DNA of 44,316 nucleotides from an uncultured Bacilli bacterium (GTDB lineage Bacteria > Bacillota_I > Bacilli_A > RF39 > UBA660). The notes beneath the pieces are model-generated. The model searched no databases. It was not told the origin of the DNA and saw only the letters and a program-made list of their open reading frames with translations. Both the position numbers and the translations under genes were made by a program. Every line of letters starts with the position of its first letter. The first letter of the stretch is position 1. The DNA lies in assembly GCA_947589535.1 (NCBI GenBank), contig CANQAS010000006.1, forward strand, positions 1 through 44,316, in the 5' to 3' direction. Shown piece after piece: positions 29,302-38,237 of the stretch.

Positions 29302-29587
29302 TTACATCACCACCATTTACTATATTAGTGTTTTCTATGCTTCCTTCATTATCTATATCTTGATTATAACTTTCAGTAGTTTCTGTGGTTTCTACTACTT
29401 CAATGTCATTTAAAACATAAATTAAATATCCTACTGTTGTGAAATATGCTATTAATAGAATTATTATTACATAAATTAATCTTTTCTTTTCTCTGTTGGC
29501 ATCTCTTACCATTTCCATAGCAAGACTTTCTTGTTCTTCCACCTTTTTAACATTTCTTTCTATTCTTTTAATTTTATCCTCTATCAT
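29288..29587 (-). CDS. Single-TM coiled-coil protein (99 aa)
   Basis: Start at ATG 29585-29587, preceded by GGGGGAG. N-terminal coiled coil (MIEDKIKRIERNVKKVEEQE), basic EKKRL, one transmembrane helix (about 48-70, LIYVIIILLIAYFTTVGYLI) and an acidic, Asn/Thr-rich outer tail. The topology suggests a membrane-anchored protein made late; a lysis or superinfection role is possible. No family recognised. Confidence 0.6.
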   Translation of the reverse strand: MIEDKIKRIERNVKKVEEQESLAMEMVRDANREKKRLIYVIIILLIAYFTTVGYLIYVLNDIEVVETTETTESYNQDIDNEGSIENTNIVNGGDVNDKD

Positions 29588-29849
29588 TTTTAACTCCCCC
29601 TTTATGATATTGGTTAACATGATTTTCTATTGCTTCTTTTACTTTACTTGATATTTGGTCATCTAATTTAGATAACTTGCCTTTTATATCTTCTAAATCT
29701 TCTTTTATATCTTTTAGTTGTTGGTCTAATATTCCTTGTCTATAATTTCTGTCTGCTGTATCATTTTTAGATTTATCACCACGCCCGAATATAAAACTTA
29801 AAACTGTTATTACTGCTAATAATATTGTTACTAAATCATTCCATTTCAT
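29574..29849 (-). CDS. Membrane-anchored coiled-coil protein (91 aa), XhlA-like layout
   Basis: Short N-terminal membrane helix (WNDLVTILLAVITVLSFIFG), then a long coiled coil (ILDQQLKDIKEDLEDIKGKL). SD AAGGAG. First gene behind its own promoter at 29867-29895. The layout recalls hemolysin XhlA-type accessory lysis proteins turned around, but no diagnostic motif is visible. Confidence 0.55.
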   Translation of the reverse strand: MKWNDLVTILLAVITVLSFIFGRGDKSKNDTADRNYRQGILDQQLKDIKEDLEDIKGKLSKLDDQISSKVKEAIENHVNQYHKGGVKNDRG

Positions 29850-29866
29850 CCTTTTCTCCTTAATTT

Positions 29867-29895
29867 ATTATAACATTTTTTAATTTTTTTGTAAA
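29867..29895 (-). promoter_or_regulatory. Promoter inside the late region
   Basis: TTTACA (29890-29895), 17-bp spacer, TATAAT (29867-29872) with TG extension (TGTTATAAT). Close to consensus; sits in the 48-bp gap between the minor head gene and the two small membrane-protein genes. Confidence 0.75.
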
Positions 29896-29897
29896 AT

Positions 29898-31106
29898 TTA
29901 TTTAGTTTTTACCTTTCTGTACCCACTAATACTTAATCTCTGCATTTTTGTTTTTAGTCCTGCAAGTTCACTTAATTCTTTATATTTTTTTGTTAGAATT
30001 TGTATTTTATTTTGAGATTTTAAAATAGTGTCATCATCGTTTATTTCTCTTGCCATAATTTGAATATCTTTCTGCTTTCTTATCTCTGTTTCTAATTTTC
30101 TTTGTAATTGTGTACATTCATATTTAGTATATTTCTTTCCATCTATTTCTACTAAATCATTATTATTTTTAATTATTTCATTTAACTGTTTTTGAGTATA
30201 TTGTGGTTTGTTTATTCCTACCTTAATACTAAATACTATGTGATAACAATTCCATTCTCCTATATGTCTTATAATAGGTTCATACTCTTTACCATTTACA
30301 TCTTTAAAAGCATCACTATTCTGCATTTTATTAAATTCTTCTAATGTAAATTGATGTCCTTGTATATCTTCATGGTCTGGTGCTGGGTTTGCATGTACTG
30401 ATATTTCAACACCATCATTATTAATTTGCTTACCAATTTCTAATTGCATAGCATTTTCTAAATCTCTAATAGCACCCTGCACGTTCATTCTTATTGCACT
30501 ATCTAATCTGTTTGTTCTACCATTTTCATAATCAACATACTTTAATCCACTATTTCCAAAATCTTTTATTATTCTTCTACTAACTTGTTCAAAATCTTCT
30601 TTGCCTTGATATATACTCATTACTGCTTCATCTATCGCATCCCTATAAGCACTTGAAATATCTTTAAATATAATGTTTCCTTCTTTATCTCTAACACTAT
30701 AACCTATTGCGTTAGTTCTACTAATATTTTCAAATGTATTTAATGTTACACTCTTTATAGCATTTACTTGTTGTATTAATCCCATATTTTCATTAAATGG
30801 TATATATCCAATATTTCTTAATTGATATAACTGTTTTGCATTTAAATAATTCTTTTTTGCTAGTTCATCAATTATTTCTTCAATTTCTTTTGTATTTAAA
30901 TTAGTTAGTTGCCTTAATTGTTTTATAATTTTATTGTAATCTCCACCGTATTTTAATATATTACCTAATCTAAATGTTTCAGTAGGTGTTAGTTTTCCTA
31001 TTTCATCAATAGTTCTTGCTATTTGTTTTAATATCTCTGTATTTACCTTTTCAACTCTGCGTGCTAATCTTTCTGTTAACTTTTCAACTGTTTCTTCACT
31101 TAACAT
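29898..31106 (-). CDS. Phage minor head protein (minor capsid 2 / MuF-related)
   Basis: 402 aa. Helical N-terminal half, then SGLKYVDYENGRTNRLDSAI, RMNVQGAIRDLENAM, the ISVHANPAPDHEDIQGHQFT segment and IGEWNCYHIVFSIKVG, matching the phage minor capsid protein 2 family (AHxxPRPDHxxxQG ... CxH). Placed right after portal, as is usual for SPP1 gp7/MuF-type proteins that enter the prohead with the portal. The C-terminal KKYKELSELAGLKTKMQRL tail is basic. Confidence 0.85.
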   Translation of the reverse strand: MLSEETVEKLTERLARRVEKVNTEILKQIARTIDEIGKLTPTETFRLGNILKYGGDYNKIIKQLRQLTNLNTKEIEEIIDELAKKNYLNAKQLYQLRNIGYIPFNENMGLIQQVNAIKSVTLNTFENISRTNAIGYSVRDKEGNIIFKDISSAYRDAIDEAVMSIYQGKEDFEQVSRRIIKDFGNSGLKYVDYENGRTNRLDSAIRMNVQGAIRDLENAMQLEIGKQINNDGVEISVHANPAPDHEDIQGHQFTLEEFNKMQNSDAFKDVNGKEYEPIIRHIGEWNCYHIVFSIKVGINKPQYTQKQLNEIIKNNNDLVEIDGKKYTKYECTQLQRKLETEIRKQKDIQIMAREINDDDTILKSQNKIQILTKKYKELSELAGLKTKMQRLSISGYRKVKTK

Positions 31107-31117
31107 TGATTAATCAC

Positions 31118-32512
31118 CTACTTTTGGTTCTGTTTTTTATTTTTTTCTTCTTTTTCCTTTTTAGTGTTTTCAACAAAATTATTATTTCCTTCATCTCTGC
31201 CGACTAAATCTTCAATGCTTGGGTTATCTTGTTGTATTTCTTTTAATGCCTTTTCACTTTCTTCTAAAGTTTCATCTGGGTTTAGCCATTGTCTTAATTC
31301 TACCTTTTTAGTTACACCTAAATTAATACCTTGTATTAATTGTGAAAATTCTTGTTGTGTATCTTCTAATAAACTATAACTCCAATCAAATTCTAATTCA
31401 TATTCTCCAATAACACTTAAATTATAAGTATTTGCAAGAACATTACAAGCATAAAAGAAATCTTCAAGTCCTTTTTCAATGTTACTTCTCATATCATCTA
31501 CTATTGTAAATGTATCATACATTGACCTTTTAATTTCAGTAGCAGTTGCATTTTGAGTTTCAACTTTACTTAATATTCCACTACTTGTTCCAACTTCATG
31601 CTCTAATCTTACATATAATTCTTCTAATCTTGCGTGATAACTTGTTTCTCTAAATGCTGGGTCAAATATTTCCCAAAAATCATTTTCACTACTATCTAAT
31701 TTCTTATAAAGTCCATTACCATCTAATAATCTATTATTACCACTAAATAATGTTGCATCTGCACCAATAAATACTTGTTTATTTTCAAATTCTCTTACTA
31801 ATTGTTTCATAGTATCCTTTATTTCTTTAATTGTTGCATCACAACCATAAGTTATAGGTACTCCATATTTATCATTTGCTCTTCTGTTATTAATAGGAGA
31901 TTTTATATAACCGAATAAAACTCTATCAACATTTGAAATAGTTTGTTTTATTAATATATTTTGCCAAAAACTTGGAGTAGGTATTGACGTTCCTGTTTCA
32001 TCTGTGAATTTCTGTTCTATTATAATATTACTTTCTTCTAATCTATAATTAGTCCATCTTAAGTAAATTTTAGTTTGTCCTAATCCACTTGTTATCTCTT
32101 TTCTTTCTGCAAGTATAGTAGCACCTGTAATTAAATCTCCTTCTATACTATCTATTGTTACTCTGTCTTGAGGTACTACACTATAAAATATTTTTCCTTT
32201 TTTAACATAAGGTACTAAAAATATTCCTCCATAACCAAATGCCATAGAAGTTATTTTTTTAATCTTCTTCCACATTGATTTACCTATCATACTTAATAAA
32301 TCAACTCTAGCATTTTCTCCTGTTATGTTCAAATTACTATCACTAGCAACATAGTTTGATAACTTGTTACTAAATATTGCATTAAAATTAATATCATCTA
32401 TTCTTTGATAATCAAAAGAATATTTTTTATTGTCTTCAATTTCTCTTACTTTAGTTTCTGTTGAGATTTTAAACACATTTGTTAAAATCCATAGCCACAC
32501 ACTTTTTAACAT
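31118..32512 (-). CDS. Portal protein (SPP1 gp6 type)
   Basis: 464 aa. WLWILTNVFKISTETKVREI near the start, TSMAFGYGGIFLVPYVKKGK, SVVPQDRVTIDS, an ILAERKEITSG strand, SGILSKVETQNATATEIKRS and GLEDFFYACNVLANTYN match the phage_prot_Gp6 portal family. It forms the dodecameric ring for DNA entry and exit. SD AAAGGAG; 7-bp overlap with terL. C-terminal acidic/Lys-rich tail. Confidence 0.92.
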   Translation of the reverse strand: MLKSVWLWILTNVFKISTETKVREIEDNKKYSFDYQRIDDINFNAIFSNKLSNYVASDSNLNITGENARVDLLSMIGKSMWKKIKKITSMAFGYGGIFLVPYVKKGKIFYSVVPQDRVTIDSIEGDLITGATILAERKEITSGLGQTKIYLRWTNYRLEESNIIIEQKFTDETGTSIPTPSFWQNILIKQTISNVDRVLFGYIKSPINNRRANDKYGVPITYGCDATIKEIKDTMKQLVREFENKQVFIGADATLFSGNNRLLDGNGLYKKLDSSENDFWEIFDPAFRETSYHARLEELYVRLEHEVGTSSGILSKVETQNATATEIKRSMYDTFTIVDDMRSNIEKGLEDFFYACNVLANTYNLSVIGEYELEFDWSYSLLEDTQQEFSQLIQGINLGVTKKVELRQWLNPDETLEESEKALKEIQQDNPSIEDLVGRDEGNNNFVENTKKEKEEKNKKQNQK

Positions 32513-33804
32513 TTTCTTCTCCTTTCAATCATGTTATTAATTTGTTTCATATATCTTGTAAAGGAATATTCAAAAGCATCTAATGTATCTATATCTGTCG
32601 TTAAATCATCAAGTCTTACATCTTCTATTTTCTCACTATCCCATAATGCACTACTTAAAGCATCTACTAATGTTTTACACTCTTCTTCAATATAATAAAA
32701 CATATCGTATGCTATCATAGTTCTTTCTAAATCAATTCTATTATTAATTTCATCTTTGATACAACCTTTAACTATTGTATCAACATTTGCATTTATTACT
32801 GCATTTCTTAATCCTCTTATTAATACTGTTTCTGCGTTATCTGGTAGCATAAAATCAATTTTAGTTTTATATTTATACATCATTCTTTTAGCGAAGTTTA
32901 TTTCTAATTCTTCTAATTTATCTGGGTCAATATCTCCTTTGTGAAATTCACTTCCTAAAGCAATAACATATTTAAAATCATAACTTATTCTAGTACAAAC
33001 AAATGCCTGTCCTGATGCGTTACCTCCATAATCTATACCTATTATTGTATAACCATTTGGTAAGTCATATTCATCTGTTTCTTTACCACTATCATCTAAT
33101 TTCTTTTTAGTCCATATATATTTTTTAGGTTCATCTGCGAATTTCTTATATATTAATCCTTCTGCATTACACCACTGTCCTAAAATATATCTGTTATAAT
33201 AAATAGTTCCTTCATATTCTTTGCATAGATTATCAACAAATGTCTTATCTAAAAATGGGTTATCAAATATGGTGTAAGTTTGAATAAAAGCATCTATATT
33301 CTTTTCTTCTACTGTATCAATAAAATCTTTCTTCAACCAATGACTATTACTTTCAGGGTTAAGTGTAGCATCTAAACATGAATATGGTTTATCAAGTCTT
33401 GATTTTAATAATTCAAATACTTCTTCATTGTATTCTGCTAACTCATCACAATAGCAATATTTAATACTAGAACCTCTTATTTTTGATACTTGATTTACCT
33501 TTTCAGCACCTAAACAATAAACTTGTTCTCCAAATAACACAGCAATATTTCTACTACTAATTGTACTTATTAAATCATTACCATATATTTCTCTCAATGG
33601 TGTTAAAACATTTCTTTCAATAGTAGATGTTGTTACTCCTAATATAACATTTAAACCATCTTTTCCTGCTCTTTCTCTTATTCTAGCAGGAATGGTATAT
33701 AATATATCAAGATAAGTTTTCCCAGAACGAGTAGCCCCAGTTTTTATATTATATCTATGGTTTCCATAATTAATAAATTCTTTTTGTTTCTCACTTAATT
33801 GCAT
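32506..33804 (-). CDS. terL: Terminase large subunit
   Basis: 432 aa. ATPase domain with Walker A KTGATRSGKTYLD (about residue 17-29) and Walker B YCYCDELAEY (about 117-126), a coupling DATLNPESNSHW motif, then a nuclease domain beginning IGIDYGGNASGQA with the catalytic Asp, and later DNAETV and DALSSALWD acidic residues. It packages DNA into proheads through the portal. Directly follows terS with a 14-bp overlap. Confidence 0.95.
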   Translation of the reverse strand: MQLSEKQKEFINYGNHRYNIKTGATRSGKTYLDILYTIPARIRERAGKDGLNVILGVTTSTIERNVLTPLREIYGNDLISTISSRNIAVLFGEQVYCLGAEKVNQVSKIRGSSIKYCYCDELAEYNEEVFELLKSRLDKPYSCLDATLNPESNSHWLKKDFIDTVEEKNIDAFIQTYTIFDNPFLDKTFVDNLCKEYEGTIYYNRYILGQWCNAEGLIYKKFADEPKKYIWTKKKLDDSGKETDEYDLPNGYTIIGIDYGGNASGQAFVCTRISYDFKYVIALGSEFHKGDIDPDKLEELEINFAKRMMYKYKTKIDFMLPDNAETVLIRGLRNAVINANVDTIVKGCIKDEINNRIDLERTMIAYDMFYYIEEECKTLVDALSSALWDSEKIEDVRLDDLTTDIDTLDAFEYSFTRYMKQINNMIERRRKC

Positions 33805-34156
33805 TCTTTTTTATCTCATTTAACAATTCATCTACTTTGCTCATGTCAGTAGTTGCTAATTCTATATTATCTCTTTGCCCTAAATAGTTCTTACCTAAAA
33901 ATATTGCCATAGTAGCGTTCTTTTCTGCTAATTTCCATTGCATTCTTCTTAATGAAGAACAACCAAACATTCTTTTTTTAGCAAAAACTGGGGAAAAGTT
34001 TTCTCCATAAGTTCTTTTACACCATCTATTTAAAGTTTTTTCACTTACATTTAAAACAGAACAAATTTCTTCTTTAGTACATTGTATTCCACATAGTTTT
34101 TCAAACAAGTCTTGATTTATTTTATCTTGTTTTTGTTTTATTTGTCCTACTGCCAT
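33791..34156 (-). CDS. terS: Terminase small subunit
   Basis: 121 aa. N-terminal HTH (FEKLCGIQCTKEEICSVLNV, then SEKTLNRWCKRTYG), then SLRRMQWKLAEKNATMAIFL and GKNYLGQRDN, the common TerS pattern that recognises the packaging site and oligomerises. Strong SD (AAAGGAGG). First packaging gene after the SAM synthetase; 15 bp separate the two. Confidence 0.9.
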   Translation of the reverse strand: MAVGQIKQKQDKINQDLFEKLCGIQCTKEEICSVLNVSEKTLNRWCKRTYGENFSPVFAKKRMFGCSSLRRMQWKLAEKNATMAIFLGKNYLGQRDNIELATTDMSKVDELLNEIKKNAIK

Positions 34157-34171
34157 ATAAGCACCTCCTTT

Positions 34172-34966
34172 TTAAAATAATCCCCATTCTGCAAACTTTT
34201 CAAATCCACCTATCTTATTAATATAATCTTTTGCAAATTCTACTATTTCAGCATAAGGTTTACCATCTACATATTTATCACCAATAGCACAGTTTAATTC
34301 AACTACTTTGCCTGTTTCTTGTGCTTTACAGAAAGCATAAATATTTACTGATACATCTGCTTTAGATAAGTCTTTTCCGTGTAGTCCTCCACCTGTTACA
34401 CTTTGTGCCATATCACTTCCTAATTTCCTATTTGTTGCTCCTGTATCAACATCAGTTCCACCTGTCCATTCTCCTAGTGGGTTTATTATTATATGGTTAG
34501 ATATACCTACACTACTTTTTAATAAATCTTCATTTTTAGCATTGCTTTGACAAATAATCATTTTTTCATCTGTTAAAATATATTTTCCATCAGTTGGGTA
34601 TTCTTTATAAATATCTCTTGCTATTTGAGATATTTTCTTTTCATTTTCTGTTAAAGGTACACCTTTAAATATTCCATTATCACCACATCTTATTTCTTCA
34701 CTTTGATTTTTAGATAAATGTTCATCTTGTTTAACAACTACTAAATCAAGTTTCATTTTGCCAGCAATTCTATCAACTATTGCTTGTATTTCTTCATTTG
34801 TAAATTCTTCACTTGTTTCAGCAATAATATGACATATTCCGTGTCCTATTAATACCTCAACTGCTATTTTTGGTCTTTCATTTTTAGAATATGCTAGGTC
34901 AACCATAGCTCCTGCAATTCTATCTGCCACCTTATCAGGATGACTTGGGTTTACTTTTTCTATCAT
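34172..34966 (-). CDS. metK: Short S-adenosylmethionine synthetase (264 aa)
   Basis: Start at ATG 34964-34966 (GAGG six nt upstream). It makes SAM from methionine and ATP. Visible family motifs: NPSHPDKVADRIAGAMVD (ATP site His/Asp), the RCGDNGIFKG loop (GAGDQG in E. coli), NPLGEWTGGTDVDTGATNRK, and SVTGGGLHGKDLSKADVS with the conserved lysines. Cellular MetK is about 380 aa; the central domain and C-terminus are shortened here but the active-site residues seem kept. Overlaps the radical SAM gene region and probably feeds it. Confidence 0.9.
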   Translation of the reverse strand: MIEKVNPSHPDKVADRIAGAMVDLAYSKNERPKIAVEVLIGHGICHIIAETSEEFTNEEIQAIVDRIAGKMKLDLVVVKQDEHLSKNQSEEIRCGDNGIFKGVPLTENEKKISQIARDIYKEYPTDGKYILTDEKMIICQSNAKNEDLLKSSVGISNHIIINPLGEWTGGTDVDTGATNRKLGSDMAQSVTGGGLHGKDLSKADVSVNIYAFCKAQETGKVVELNCAIGDKYVDGKPYAEIVEFAKDYINKIGGFEKFAEWGLF

Positions 34967-34974
34967 TTTATTCC

Positions 34975-36288
34975 TCACATTCTTGTTTTTAATACTTCTT
35001 CTCTTTTCAAGCCCTTTTGTTTTTCAAATGTTACTTCTTGATTATATTTATATATAATATTATTATCTTCATCATAGCCATCTGGTATTAATACTTTTTC
35101 AAATATTTTATATGGACTTTGCCCCATTTTTGGGTTGTTCCATAAATAATGTAAATAATCTTTCATAGTCATATCACTAAATTTTGCACGATTTTCACTT
35201 GAAGTAAAATTAAATCCCTCTGCTGAGTTATATTGAAAATCTAAAAAATACATATCTTTTTCAATATCTTTCCAATAAACTTTACCTGTTGCTTTTGCTA
35301 TTTGTAATGCTGATGAGAAATTACCTCTTGAATAATCCCAATTCTTATTTAAAGCACAACAACAACAATTATTAGAACATTCTTTAAAATGAGCATCACT
35401 TACATAAAATCTCATACCTAATTCATCGCATATTCTTTTCATATCTTTTATGTATTTTTCTTTAATCTTTCTATTAAGTCTTAAATAACCTGTTCCTGTT
35501 GAATGCTTTTTATAAAAATCTACTATATCAAATCCACAACATTCACTAATAGTTTTATAATGTTCTTTTGCTTGATTAACACTTCTAACCTCTAAGCAAA
35601 AAAACTCTGTTGTTACTGCTGTTGCTCCTGCTTTATGTGCTTCTCTAATTAATTCTTCATAATCTTCACTACTAATTCCAGGTATAAATGGTCTTAATCT
35701 TAAAGTAGCACCACCTTTGCTTAATTTATTCCATTCTTTCATTGCTTCAAGTCTTTTTCTCGGAGATGGTACACCTACTTCTACTTTCTTTGCCTTTTCT
35801 TCATTTAAAGTAATAATACTAAATTTCATATTCCAGTTATCTGCACCTTTAAATAATTCTCTATATTTATCATCAAAAAATACCCACGCACTTTTTGTAC
35901 TAAAGCATATTGGATAGTTTATTTCTTTTAAATATTTTAATAATTCATAAGTCTTCCCATACTTCTTTTCAAATCCATCAAATTGGTCACTTAATCCACC
36001 ATATTGAATAGGTCTTTTATCTTTTACATATTTATAAAATTGACTTTTTTCATCTTCACCACTTAAAATCTTTTTAACCTTTTCAACATTAATACATTTA
36101 ACTAATTTATTTTTATATTCTTCTTTTCCTTTACCTATACCTCTTTGATATTGACTAAAGCAATATACACAACCAAAAGAGCAATTACTATATGTATCTA
36201 ATGTCATAGGTAAAGAACAATCAGCAATTTCTCCAGTCCATCTAGGACTGCCATAAGTTTGTTCTATATCTTCTTTATTTTCTGCCAT
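34975..36288 (-). CDS. Radical SAM enzyme with extra C-terminal cysteines
   Basis: 437 aa. TYSNCSFGCVYCFSQYQRG holds the CxxxCxxC motif (about residue 35-42) that binds the [4Fe-4S] cluster; a TIM-barrel body follows (ICFSTKSAWVF, WNMKFSIITLNEEKAKKVEV, GATLRLRPFIPGI), related to the spore photoproduct lyase-like branch. A second cluster FKECSNNCCCCALNKNWDYS near residue 305-325 may bind an auxiliary Fe-S centre. Reaction unknown; by context it modifies DNA bases. It lies between a glycosyltransferase-like gene (14-bp overlap) and SAM synthetase. Confidence 0.85.
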   Translation of the reverse strand: MAENKEDIEQTYGSPRWTGEIADCSLPMTLDTYSNCSFGCVYCFSQYQRGIGKGKEEYKNKLVKCINVEKVKKILSGEDEKSQFYKYVKDKRPIQYGGLSDQFDGFEKKYGKTYELLKYLKEINYPICFSTKSAWVFFDDKYRELFKGADNWNMKFSIITLNEEKAKKVEVGVPSPRKRLEAMKEWNKLSKGGATLRLRPFIPGISSEDYEELIREAHKAGATAVTTEFFCLEVRSVNQAKEHYKTISECCGFDIVDFYKKHSTGTGYLRLNRKIKEKYIKDMKRICDELGMRFYVSDAHFKECSNNCCCCALNKNWDYSRGNFSSALQIAKATGKVYWKDIEKDMYFLDFQYNSAEGFNFTSSENRAKFSDMTMKDYLHYLWNNPKMGQSPYKIFEKVLIPDGYDEDNNIIYKYNQEVTFEKQKGLKREEVLKTRM

Positions 36289-37012
36289 TTTTCTTTCCTT
36301 TCATTATAATACTATTTTTCTTGTTACCCCTCTTTATTAAGGTTGGATACTTTAATAATATTTTTCTAGTACATTCATCATCTTTGTTGTTTTTCCAAAA
36401 TTCTTCGCAACCACCTTTTGATTTATGTTTTCCTTTTGCGTGAATAAAATTAAATCTTATACAATTATACCCATCTTTAATAGTATGTAAACATATTTCA
36501 AAATCTTCTTTTATTTTAAAATCACTGTTAAATCTATAATCATCAATTATTATTCCCATAATACAACCTACACCAAAATTCTTTTTATCAATTGTATTAC
36601 TCATAAAAAAGCCATTTTCAACAGGATAACCCGTCCATATTAATGCGTTATTTTTTTGTGTATAATCAAAAGCATCATTTAAGAAGTTATGTAACTCATC
36701 TTTTGTAAATGGTTTTATTTGTTTATTATCTAAATGTCCAACAAATTTTAAATCATCATCTAACATTATCATTTTAGTTCCTTTAGGAAAATTATTTAAT
36801 AATGTATTTCTGTTATCTGATACACAACTACCCTCATTATAAATAATATTTGCTCTTTCACCATATTTATTTAAGTAGTTTTCATAATCTTCTTTAGTTT
36901 GTGTAGAAATATATATTTGTTCTTTAGAATAGCCCATACTTTCAAGATAATCTAATGTTAGTTGCTCTTCACATCTTTTATAACTAGGTATTCCAAATAT
37001 AAAGTTATTCAT
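36275..37012 (-). CDS. GT-A fold glycosyltransferase-like protein
   Basis: 245 aa. FIFGIPSYKRCEEQLTLDYL start (nucleotide-sugar fold), GSCVSDNRNTLLNNFPKGTK then IMLDDDL, the DxD-type metal site, and a later KIKEDFEICLHTIKDGYNCI followed by HAKGKHKSKGGCEEFW. This order (DDD, ED, H..GGC) recalls the GT-A enzymes predicted or shown to glycosylate modified bases in phage DNA (TET-associated glycosyltransferase-like). No TET/JBP dioxygenase is visible here. Overlaps ParB-like and radical SAM genes on either side. Confidence 0.65.
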   Translation of the reverse strand: MNNFIFGIPSYKRCEEQLTLDYLESMGYSKEQIYISTQTKEDYENYLNKYGERANIIYNEGSCVSDNRNTLLNNFPKGTKMIMLDDDLKFVGHLDNKQIKPFTKDELHNFLNDAFDYTQKNNALIWTGYPVENGFFMSNTIDKKNFGVGCIMGIIIDDYRFNSDFKIKEDFEICLHTIKDGYNCIRFNFIHAKGKHKSKGGCEEFWKNNKDDECTRKILLKYPTLIKRGNKKNSIIMKGKKNGRK

Positions 37013-37595
37013 TTACTTTCTCCATTATTTCTTCACATCTGTAAACAACTTTCATTTCTTCTTCTGTTTCATTAAATATCTTTCTTAAAAATTGCTCTTC
37101 TTCTGGTGTTTTATATGTTATTATTACTCTTTTATTTGTTAAAAAATCATCTGCATTTGAAGAATATTTTTCAATAATATCTTTATCATATTCTTCAGGT
37201 TCCATATCATCTGTCAATATTGATAATTCAAAATCACCAAATCCAAAATCTGTCATATCTATATCATTTAAAATATCTTTTAATTCAATAGATAATAAAT
37301 CATCATTCCATTCTGCCATATCATTTGTTTTATTATCTGCTATTCTAAATGCTTTTATTTGTTTTGGTGTTAAATCATCTGCGATTATACAAGGCACTTC
37401 TGTAAGTCCTAATTTTTGACTTGCTTTATATCTTGTATGACCTGTTACTATTACACCATTTTTATCAATTACTAATGGTACTTTAAAGCCAAATTCTTTA
37501 ATACTATTTGCAACATAATCTATTGCATTATCATTATTTCTTGGGTTATTTTCGTATGGTTTTAACTCATCTAATTTTTTATATACTATTTCCAT
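37005..37595 (-). CDS. ParB/Srx-fold protein
   Basis: 196 aa. KKLDELKPYENNPRNNDNAI, then VIVTGHTRYKASQKLG with the GxxRxxA box II of ParB N-domains, and TPKQIKAFRIADNKTNDMAE, typical of phage ParB-like proteins beside terminase or DNA modification genes. The methylase domain that often follows is absent; instead a small C-terminal domain (NKRVIITYKTPEEEQFLRKI) is present. ParB folds in phages bind or cleave nucleotides (CTP/ATP). Overlaps the GT-A gene by 8 bp. Confidence 0.85.
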   Translation of the reverse strand: MEIVYKKLDELKPYENNPRNNDNAIDYVANSIKEFGFKVPLVIDKNGVIVTGHTRYKASQKLGLTEVPCIIADDLTPKQIKAFRIADNKTNDMAEWNDDLLSIELKDILNDIDMTDFGFGDFELSILTDDMEPEEYDKDIIEKYSSNADDFLTNKRVIITYKTPEEEQFLRKIFNETEEEMKVVYRCEEIMEKVNE

Positions 37596-37610
37596 TTAAT
37601 CTACCTCTTT

Positions 37611-37988
37611 CTAAATTTCTTTTATTGTTAAATTTGGATATTTATATTCAAATATTTTTTTCTTTAACACATAAACTTTATCTTTTTTAGTTGCAATACT
37701 TTTTACATCTTCAACTATATATTGTTTCTTTTCATTATCGTAGTAAAAGAAATCACATATATAATTTATTGCTCTTATATTTTCACCATTATTATTCTTA
37801 TATTTTGGTTGTAATTCAAAATTCTTTTGTAATTCTAATTCACTTATTATTTTAGCCCTTTCTAATAATTTTAACTCACAATATCTGTTGCATTCTTTTT
37901 TACTATCAAATAGTATTCCATCAAATTCAACTTTCTTATTTTTATATTTATTATAACTCTTCTGTATTTTCATCTTTTTCAACTTCAT
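37611..37988 (-). CDS. DUF1064 nuclease-fold protein
   Basis: 125 aa. YNKYKNKKVEFDGILFDSKK, ECNRYCELKLLERAKIISEL, FELQPKY, then NYICDFFYYDN and YIVEDVKSI. The D ... ExD-x-K arrangement (CDFFY, VEDVK) is the core of PD-(D/E)xK endonucleases; DUF1064 proteins are widespread in phages and resemble Holliday junction resolvases. Likely resolves branched DNA before packaging. ATG 37986-37988 is used here; a second ATG 15 nt later is also possible. Overlaps the previous gene by 38 bp. Confidence 0.85.
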   Translation of the reverse strand: MKLKKMKIQKSYNKYKNKKVEFDGILFDSKKECNRYCELKLLERAKIISELELQKNFELQPKYKNNNGENIRAINYICDFFYYDNEKKQYIVEDVKSIATKKDKVYVLKKKIFEYKYPNLTIKEI

Positions 37989-38181
37989 CTAATCTTTTTG
38001 ATTTTTTAACTCTTTTAGGTGTATCATCTTGATTAATGATGTCTAGCAATTCTACTGCATTATGTTTTAATAATACATTATATCTTGCTTCAGTACATTT
38101 AAATACTTCATCTTTTAATCTTCTTTTTCCTTCATCTAAATCGTTAAAATCATATAATGCTTTAACTTCATAATTTTTCAT
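37951..38181 (-). CDS. Small phage protein (76 aa)
   Basis: YEVKALYDFNDLDEGKRRLK then DEVFKCTEARYNVLLKHNAV, the pattern of a small beta-barrel-like protein often encoded near phage head or packaging genes (KxxFxDxxxxxxxxKGDxFxxTxxRA). An acidic/basic C-terminal tail overlaps the nuclease gene. Function unknown. Confidence 0.6.
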   Translation of the reverse strand: MKNYEVKALYDFNDLDEGKRRLKDEVFKCTEARYNVLLKHNAVELLDIINQDDTPKRVKKSKRLDEVEKDENTEEL

Positions 38182-38237
38182 ACATTTTTACCTCACTTTC
38201 TTAAATTATGTTACCATAAATGAAATCATATTACAAA

